Below are positions 60,201 through 64,000 of a stretch of DNA of 64,000 nucleotides, in pieces. A model generated the notes under the pieces. The model was not told the origin of the DNA. It saw nothing but the letters and a program-made list of their open reading frames with translations, and made no database searches. Each line of letters opens with the position of its first letter. The stretch's first letter is position 1. Source of the stretch: a virus; the IMG/VR virus record IMGVR_UViG_3300020401_001540, positions 1 through 64,000 of that record, one strand, 5' to 3'. Position numbers and translations under genes: made by a program.

Positions 60201-60817
60201 TTTACTCCTTTACTGAAACTGAATACTGGAACATCTGCACTTGAAGAATTGAATCTATAAGTTTGTGTTAACACACCATTTAGTTGCGTAGACTTTCCTG
60301 GCTTTCCTATAATATTGTTTTCAGGTAAAGCAGAATTTAAAACTCGTTGAAATTGCTCTGCCCAATTTGCGTTGGAAGGATCATTCCAAGTAATTGTTTG
60401 TTCTGCTAAATTTGTTCCGTTGCTATCTACTACACTTTCTGTTGTGGTGACAGTCTCAAATTTTAGCAGTCCATTTGCCGCTTGGTTTCTTTTTGGATTG
60501 TATGATAAAAGTCTAGCTAATCTTAAAACAGATTCTCTACGTTCTGCTAATTCTAAATAATTTTCTCTTGCATTAAGATCAACTCTATATGCAATGTTTT
60601 GTCCAAGAAATGCAATGATGTCAATCAACGCAAGATATTCAGAAGTTTCAATGTAATCGTTGAAATCTTCAGGATAATTATTCCTTAGATAGGTAATCAT
60701 TGCCCTTCTAAGGGTATCAAAATCATAACTTTTGAATTCAGCGTTTCTAAAACTTTGATAGATTTTACGCCAATCCTCAGCTAGTAATAGTCTATTTTGT
60801 CTATCGGTAGATGACAT
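57203..60817 (-). CDS. 6: Baseplate wedge protein gp6-like
   Basis: Homologue of T4 gp6, the baseplate wedge subunit that forms the inner ring. The N-terminal region is convincing: AEFKSYDFDTLRRAMITYLRNNYPEDFNDYIE and LIDIIAFLGQNIAYRVDLNARENYLELAERRESVLRLA contain the gp6 landmark pieces NYPEDFNDYIE, IAFLGQN and DLNARENY. At 1204 residues it is nearly twice the T4 protein (660). The C-terminus is odd: about 30 residues of Ser/Thr then a Gly/Ser tail ending in GGYGY, absent in T4. The tail-coding DNA also supplies GGAGG upstream of the giant gene. A late promoter lies 27 bases before the ATG. Confidence 0.9.
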   Translation of the reverse strand: MSSTDRQNRLLLAEDWRKIYQSFRNAEFKSYDFDTLRRAMITYLRNNYPEDFNDYIETSEYLALIDIIAFLGQNIAYRVDLNARENYLELAERRESVLRLARLLSYNPKRNQAANGLLKFETVTTTESVVDSNGTNLAEQTITWNDPSNANWAEQFQRVLNSALPENNIIGKPGKSTQLNGVLTQTYRFNSSSADVPVFSFSKGVNGLPTTFEIVSTDINLDKDIIQEEIPLPGNQVSFLYREDGRGNGSSNTGYFMHFRQGSLNSGEFNVDSPSANQRINIEASNINDTDVWLYKLDGNGQVEKLWTKVDAIEGNNAIYNGLAKNIRDFYVVQTRKDDEITFVFADGTFGNVPNGLFRTFYRQSANRSMRISPEELTDIDLSIDYVSKSGKLETLTLGLELKDVVTNASITETSASIRTNAPQTYYTQNRMITGEDYNIAPLTSNQEIVKVKSTNRISSGISRYFDLKDVTGKYSSTNLYGSDGILYRESYVAKNSFTFSNQTDIEGQIENLILPTIQSRAVSNFYFSNYAKIIVSDLNAVWVQSTKSTNQSTGFLNSASNNPYQVGAFTGGSLKYVEAGALLKFVPPAGFYFIGQGELTSDATAKGASSYKWVKVISVSGAGTSVDTTTGQGPIVFNEILPKNSVLEEVKPKLVKDITSDVRSQIIDQVFAYKTFGLRYDQVNRIWRVIINENLNIYDTFSNGKTGDVTNNQLDASWIILFETNGEKYTVTNRGLRYIFESDKELSFYYDGQNKIYDSATGQLVKDKISIMNFNTVPDGLQNFNNDINWEIVKEYRNLDGYVNSKKVEVSFFDLNDDGSIDDPDIFDNVVAPETNSLTKYIFLKRELSDQGFNKYNYYDRGSEIIVKSSEVEIGAYTQYENDPTIFYIVDQNNFKILSGGSLSLTSDYTAFVGRDNLKFHYIHSADESNRIDPSVSNIIDVYMLTKSYDSAFRSYLDGTSSVKPLPPSVDSLFQQYGQNINKIKSISDEVIYHPAKYKILFGSKAEENLQAVFKVVKNTENVVNNNDIKVRVISAINSYFSLQNWEFGETFHFTEMATFVMNAMAPDLLNFLIVPKQGTLTFGSLYEIKSENDEIFVSDAKVADVEIIDSVTASRIQAAGNVVSATNTNNTGIQSQALSVTTTSTTSTTTSSSTPSTSSTSTSSSNQSSTGSGSSGGGSSSGGGGSSGGGGSSGGGGGGYGY
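57206..57400 (-). repeat. 6: Low-complexity Ser/Thr and Gly/Ser coding repeat
   Basis: Codes for the last 60-65 residues of the gp6-like protein: a Ser/Thr block (STTTSTTSTTTSSS and relatives) followed by repeated GGGGSS units and a final GYGY. On the minus strand the DNA is a run of GGC/GGA/AGC-type triplets, markedly more GC-rich than its surroundings. Length variation between relatives is expected for such a tract. Confidence 0.8.
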
Positions 60818-60843
60818 CAGTAATCCTTTATCTTAACTTACAG

Positions 60844-60851
60844 TATTTATG
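60844..60851 (-). promoter_or_regulatory. T4-type late promoter before gp6
   Basis: Minus strand CATAAATA, 27 bases before the ATG at 60817, in the 63-base gap between the gp25 and gp6 genes. It would start a transcript through gp6 and the giant gene. Confidence 0.65.
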
Positions 60852-60880
60852 ATATTTAATAATACTAGCGGTTAATTCTA

Positions 60881-61315
60881 TCACAGAAGACCGATGTCTT
60901 TATCAAACTGTAAACGTAAGTTTTCGCTAATGTTATAATCCTTATACAGTAATGTACATTCTATTTGAATTCCTTTTTCAAATTCTGTTACACTTACTGC
61001 TGTGGCTTGTGTTCTTGGGTCAAAATTTACAATATTTGTAACATTTTCTGTTATTGCATCTTTTAGTTCTGTAGTAAGTGGTTCATACAAAGCGTCCCAT
61101 ATAATGCAACCAAATGCAGGATTGTTTATCTTTTCACCTTGGCGTATGTTAAAATGATTCAGTAAGTCTTGTTTGATTAAAGACAAATCATACTGCTGAA
61201 AACTGTTGTTCTCAGGATTTACCGTGCTAAACCCTCTGTATGCTTTTTGTTTGACAGGTGGTTCTGGTCTTCTTTTTGGTGTAATCGATATTTCTTTGTA
61301 TAAGTTCTGTGCCAT
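60881..61315 (-). CDS. 25: Baseplate wedge protein gp25-like
   Basis: A 144-residue homologue of T4 gp25 (132 residues), the lysozyme-like-fold subunit that starts sheath assembly on the baseplate wedge. Seen: KQKAYRGFSTVNPENNSF at the N-terminus, SLIKQDLLNHFNIRQGEKINNPAFGCIIWDALYEPL in which QDLLNHF, RQGEK and FGCIIWD are hallmark pieces, and NIVNFDPRTQA. The ATG at 61315 follows CAGGA at about eleven bases. Neighbours gp6, PAAR and the gp5-like hub confirm the baseplate module. Confidence 0.9.
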   Translation of the reverse strand: MAQNLYKEISITPKRRPEPPVKQKAYRGFSTVNPENNSFQQYDLSLIKQDLLNHFNIRQGEKINNPAFGCIIWDALYEPLTTELKDAITENVTNIVNFDPRTQATAVSVTEFEKGIQIECTLLYKDYNISENLRLQFDKDIGLL

Positions 61316-61332
61316 ATTAATATTTATCCTGC

Positions 61333-61620
61333 CTAATCACCCACAAAAACTGTGCCACTTCCTTGATCTGTATCTGGATTACAATGTCCAGGAGCTGGAC
61401 AAAGATCATCAGCACTAGCGGTATCTGGCGTATGATTTACAACTGCTTTTCCATTTATGAATACATTGTTAGATCCTGCTGAAAGGTTACCAGAGCCGTG
61501 ACTATTTTGGTCTTGATCTACTGATACTAATTGTGTTTCGACATATACATTGCTTTGTCCTGAAACAACTGTTGTTCCACCGCAAGTTCTTACATGTCCG
61601 TGTATGTGAATTCCTGGCAT
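61333..61620 (-). CDS. PAAR-domain spike tip protein (gp5.4-like)
   Basis: A 95-residue PAAR-type protein that caps the tip of the central spike and helps pierce the outer membrane. The length equals that of T4 gp5.4 (97). Features are the Gly/Ser-rich beta-turn pattern, HGHVRTCGG, SNNVFINGKAVV, and Cys/His residues (HTPD, LCPAPGHC) that could hold the tip metal. It starts in the stop of the hub gene, as expected for a protein binding the end of the gp5 helix. Confidence 0.85.
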   Translation of the reverse strand: MPGIHIHGHVRTCGGTTVVSGQSNVYVETQLVSVDQDQNSHGSGNLSAGSNNVFINGKAVVNHTPDTASADDLCPAPGHCNPDTDQGSGTVFVGD

Positions 61621-64000
61621 TATATAACCTGTCCTGTTCCTGTACCCATCGGTGTTGGCGATGATACATCCGGTAATGGTGTAAGATCACCATTTTTAAT
61701 TTGTTGCCAAATACCTTGTCCTAATTTTCTTCTTTCAACAGTCTTGCTTCCAGACGGGTCAGCATATCCTACTGCATTTTTAAATTGGTTTGCTAGAGAA
61801 GTAAAATTAGTATCTGTCCAAGTAATAAATCTTGCCTTAGGTGGTTTTGTAAGATAAGCTACTGCTAACTTACAAGCATTCTTAGGATCATTAGCTAACT
61901 CTGGATTGTTATAAATGTCTACTCCGGCATATCCTCCATATAATTTGTAGTTGTCTGTACCTGTAATTTGAATCAAGCCACGTCCTCTGTATCTCCATCC
62001 GTCTCCAGTTTCAGGACCACCATTGCCCATTCTACTTCCATAAACCACGCTACCTATTTCAACAGGCTTACGATGAAGCTGTTCAGACAATTCAAATCCC
62101 CCTGGCTTTCTAAACATTTTAAATGTTGCTCGTAAACCTTTCGCACTGTAATTTAAATTTTCACTTTGTGGTTCATAATTACTTTCTGCTTTTATCTGAG
62201 CACATGCCATAGCTAATGCTTCTCCGGCTCCTCCAACAGATCCGCTTTTTAATGCCTCCACAGGATCTAAGCCTAAGCCTTTTATAAGTTCACTTAAGAA
62301 AAATCTTTGTGACTCACGTCTTGATATTGGCTCTGCTGGTAATGCTCCGACCTCTCCGTCATCGTTAGTCTTGAATACCTTGTTTATATCTACCACTGCT
62401 GGATCTGTGTCACCTGCTCTAAATACACCCGAAGTACTGTTACGTTCAGGCATGTCTGATTCTTTTTCTAACGTTGGTGACGAACGTCTTAGTGAAGGAG
62501 ATGATTGTATAATTGCTTCTGTCTCGCCTGAAGTATGTGCAGACGGATTCAAGTTTTCGTGTTCTGGCCAAGGTTCATGCAATGGCACACGTCTTGGAGT
62601 GTTTGCTTCTTTGGCTTCAATTGCTCTTGTGGCATCTGCTGTCACACGTAAGTCTGCAATAGGATTTCCGTCTTTGTCTAAAACTTGATCGCTATCATCA
62701 ACTGATTCTTCTGTAGCAGGTTTTGTAAATGTATCACCAATTGAATCTGCTGTATCTGAAGCTGTTGCAACAGGACTGCTATTCATGTGTATTTGTGATG
62801 CAGTTTCTATATGAAATCCTCCTGACAGTATTTCTGTATCAACTCCTGCATCCATTTTATTACGAAGGGAACTTTTAATTTGTGTATTCAAACCACTTGT
62901 AAGTTTATTGTCTCCTACTGTATTCAAATTAAAGCTACCATTTACTGTTTGTCTATAATCGCCTACTACTTTACTGTGGAAGTTTGCGTTAACGGCAATA
63001 TGACCGTCTTGGCTAACCTGTAAATTATAGTCGCCTGAAATTGTAGATCTTTGTGTGCCAGCTATTTGAACATCCTCATCTGCTCCAATTGCTTTTTGTC
63101 TAGATCCACTTACTCTTAAATCTTGATTAACCCCAACATTTTTAGTATCATTTTGACCAATGATCACATCATTGTCTACACCTATGTTCTCTTTCTTATC
63201 TCTACCGGTTGTTAGGTTATAGTCTCTACCTGCCCTAATATTGATATCTCTATCAGCTGTTATGTTGAGGTCTGTTTCAGTTCTAATGTTTATACTGTCA
63301 TTTGCGTAGATATCTATTTTACCGTTTGACGTTAATTCTACCCAGGCACTGCCTGAAGAATTTCCTATGTATATAAGATCCTCGGAGTTATGCATTAAGA
63401 TTTGGTGGCCTGTTCGCGTTCTAAATCTTAATGAATCGCCGTATGGAAATGATTTATCAACCTTAGAATTATTTTTAGGTTCTGCTCCTAAATCATAATA
63501 AACAGAACCTGTTGTTCCAGGATTTCCTTGTCTAAATATTTCTTGATCACCGTCATCCATTACAAAGCTAGATCCACCTAGTCTACTTCTTGGATATTGA
63601 ATTGATCTTCCTTGTTCACCGTATGTACCTTTTGGTGCACCATCTGACCTATCTAAAGGTCCAGGACTGTTCATTCCAAATACAGTATTAGGAACATCTC
63701 TTCTTGCACTTGCAGTTGATTGTCCTCTGTTTACATCATTTATTAATCCTTGTGTTGCTACTGCTCTAGTGTAAAAAGGATTATGTGGCTTACGAAACTT
63801 ATCTGGGTCATCTCCTCTTAGATCGTTTCTTTTTTTATTGTATTCGCCAACTGGTAATCTTTTGTTTTTTAGATCATTAGGTAATTGGTCTTGTATAATG
63901 TTTTCTGGTTTATCAACAGGTTGTCCTTGTGGAACCTGATAGTTCATAAATTCATCTTGAATACAACCAATCCAATACGCCTGATTGGATTGACCTTCTG
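61620..64000 (-). CDS. 5: Baseplate hub/spike gp5-like with GH19-type lytic domain, N-terminus outside window
   Basis: Central spike and cell-wall-cutting protein. The ATG at 63947 is internal: the frame stays open to base 64000 and reads AYWIGCIQDEFMN just before it, which looks like the OB-fold of gp5. Then come a linker, a beta-helix of VxGxxxxx-type octad repeats (about residues 200-350 from that ATG, such as NIRTETDLNITADRDINIRAG), and a C-terminal catalytic domain from about residue 570 with AMACAQIKAESNY, MGNGGPETGDGWRYRGRGLIQITG and DPKNACKLAVAYL. The GRGLIQITG motif and the glutamate in IKAES fit a GH19 chitinase/lysozyme-like domain. In T4 gp5 the lysozyme is T4L-type and lies between OB and helix; here it is of another family and C-terminal. 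Confidence 0.85.
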   Translation of the reverse strand, partial: EGQSNQAYWIGCIQDEFMNYQVPQGQPVDKPENIIQDQLPNDLKNKRLPVGEYNKKRNDLRGDDPDKFRKPHNPFYTRAVATQGLINDVNRGQSTASARRDVPNTVFGMNSPGPLDRSDGAPKGTYGEQGRSIQYPRSRLGGSSFVMDDGDQEIFRQGNPGTTGSVYYDLGAEPKNNSKVDKSFPYGDSLRFRTRTGHQILMHNSEDLIYIGNSSGSAWVELTSNGKIDIYANDSINIRTETDLNITADRDINIRAGRDYNLTTGRDKKENIGVDNDVIIGQNDTKNVGVNQDLRVSGSRQKAIGADEDVQIAGTQRSTISGDYNLQVSQDGHIAVNANFHSKVVGDYRQTVNGSFNLNTVGDNKLTSGLNTQIKSSLRNKMDAGVDTEILSGGFHIETASQIHMNSSPVATASDTADSIGDTFTKPATEESVDDSDQVLDKDGNPIADLRVTADATRAIEAKEANTPRRVPLHEPWPEHENLNPSAHTSGETEAIIQSSPSLRRSSPTLEKESDMPERNSTSGVFRAGDTDPAVVDINKVFKTNDDGEVGALPAEPISRRESQRFFLSELIKGLGLDPVEALKSGSVGGAGEALAMACAQIKAESNYEPQSENLNYSAKGLRATFKMFRKPGGFELSEQLHRKPVEIGSVVYGSRMGNGGPETGDGWRYRGRGLIQITGTDNYKLYGGYAGVDIYNNPELANDPKNACKLAVAYLTKPPKARFITWTDTNFTSLANQFKNAVGYADPSGSKTVERRKLGQGIWQQIKNGDLTPLPDVSSPTPMGTGTGQVI

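Noticed and set aside
61321-61328. Minus-strand GATAAATA as a late promoter for gp25
   Set aside because: It ends six bases before the ATG, too close for a transcript with a ribosome site; the same bases lie next to the CAGGA that probably serves translation.
1-64000. tRNA genes, CRISPR arrays, insertion sequences, integrase or attachment sites
   Set aside because: No cloverleaf candidate in the short gaps, no regularly spaced repeats, and no transposase or integrase frame was found; gaps are all below about 120 bases.

Overview
The window is part of a large, tailed, T4-like marine myovirus genome (order of genes and protein families as in cyanomyoviruses and SAR11-type myophages). The sequence is strongly AT-rich, genes are packed with TAATG or ATGA overlaps, and there is no intergenic stretch above about 120 bases. 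The T4-type assignment rests on a baseplate run of gp5-like hub/lysozyme, PAAR spike tip, gp25 and gp6 homologues on the minus strand, and on repeated T4-type late promoters (NATAAATA) placed 20-30 bases before start codons. No photosynthesis genes are seen, so a heterotrophic marine bacterium (for example an alphaproteobacterium) is a reasonable but unproven host guess.

Layout. (1) 1-5062, plus strand: a folE-type GTP cyclohydrolase cut by the window edge, four micro-proteins, queE, a 5'-3' exonuclease behind a consensus sigma-70 promoter, and small phage hypotheticals. FolE plus QueE point to 7-deazaguanine synthesis, probably for DNA modification. (2) 5085-7631: a MoxR-type AAA ATPase and a metallopeptidase-like/VWA protein, each behind its own strong promoter and separated by a clear intrinsic terminator. 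(3) 7634-10346: small conserved phage genes and a plus-strand fibre-like protein. (4) 10333-35183: a 25-kb accessory island in alternating strand blocks, wedged between the plus-strand fibre gene and the minus-strand fibre block. (5) 35216-64000, minus strand: four fibre/structural proteins, a 203-aa protein, a 5002-aa giant virion protein, gp6, gp25, PAAR and the gp5-like hub with a GH19-type lytic domain, whose N-terminal part runs off the window.

The island is the notable part. Block A (minus, 15584 to 10333) encodes TctA and TctC of a tripartite tricarboxylate transporter without TctB, an alpha/beta hydrolase, an AMP-forming ligase and a SPASM-type radical SAM enzyme. Block B (plus) is a single methyltransferase-like gene. 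Block C (minus, 20161 to 16387) holds an aspartyl-hydroxylase-like dioxygenase, a GNAT-like protein, a flavin-dependent halogenase homologue, a DUF6356-like membrane protein, a truncated AMP-binding protein and a sulfotransferase-like protein. Block D (plus, 20256-22569) has a nitroreductase and two SGNH hydrolases. Block E (minus, 35183 to 22547, 16 genes with almost no gaps) has two GT8-like and two GT-A-like glycosyltransferases, a GT-B-like protein, three radical SAM systems (one split into core and SPASM genes), a DegT aminotransferase, two nitroreductases, an O-carbamoyltransferase and a methyltransferase. Together these read like a small-molecule or glycan tailoring pathway linked to an organic-acid uptake system. 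What it makes, and whether it acts on the virion, the host surface or host metabolism, cannot be told from sequence alone.
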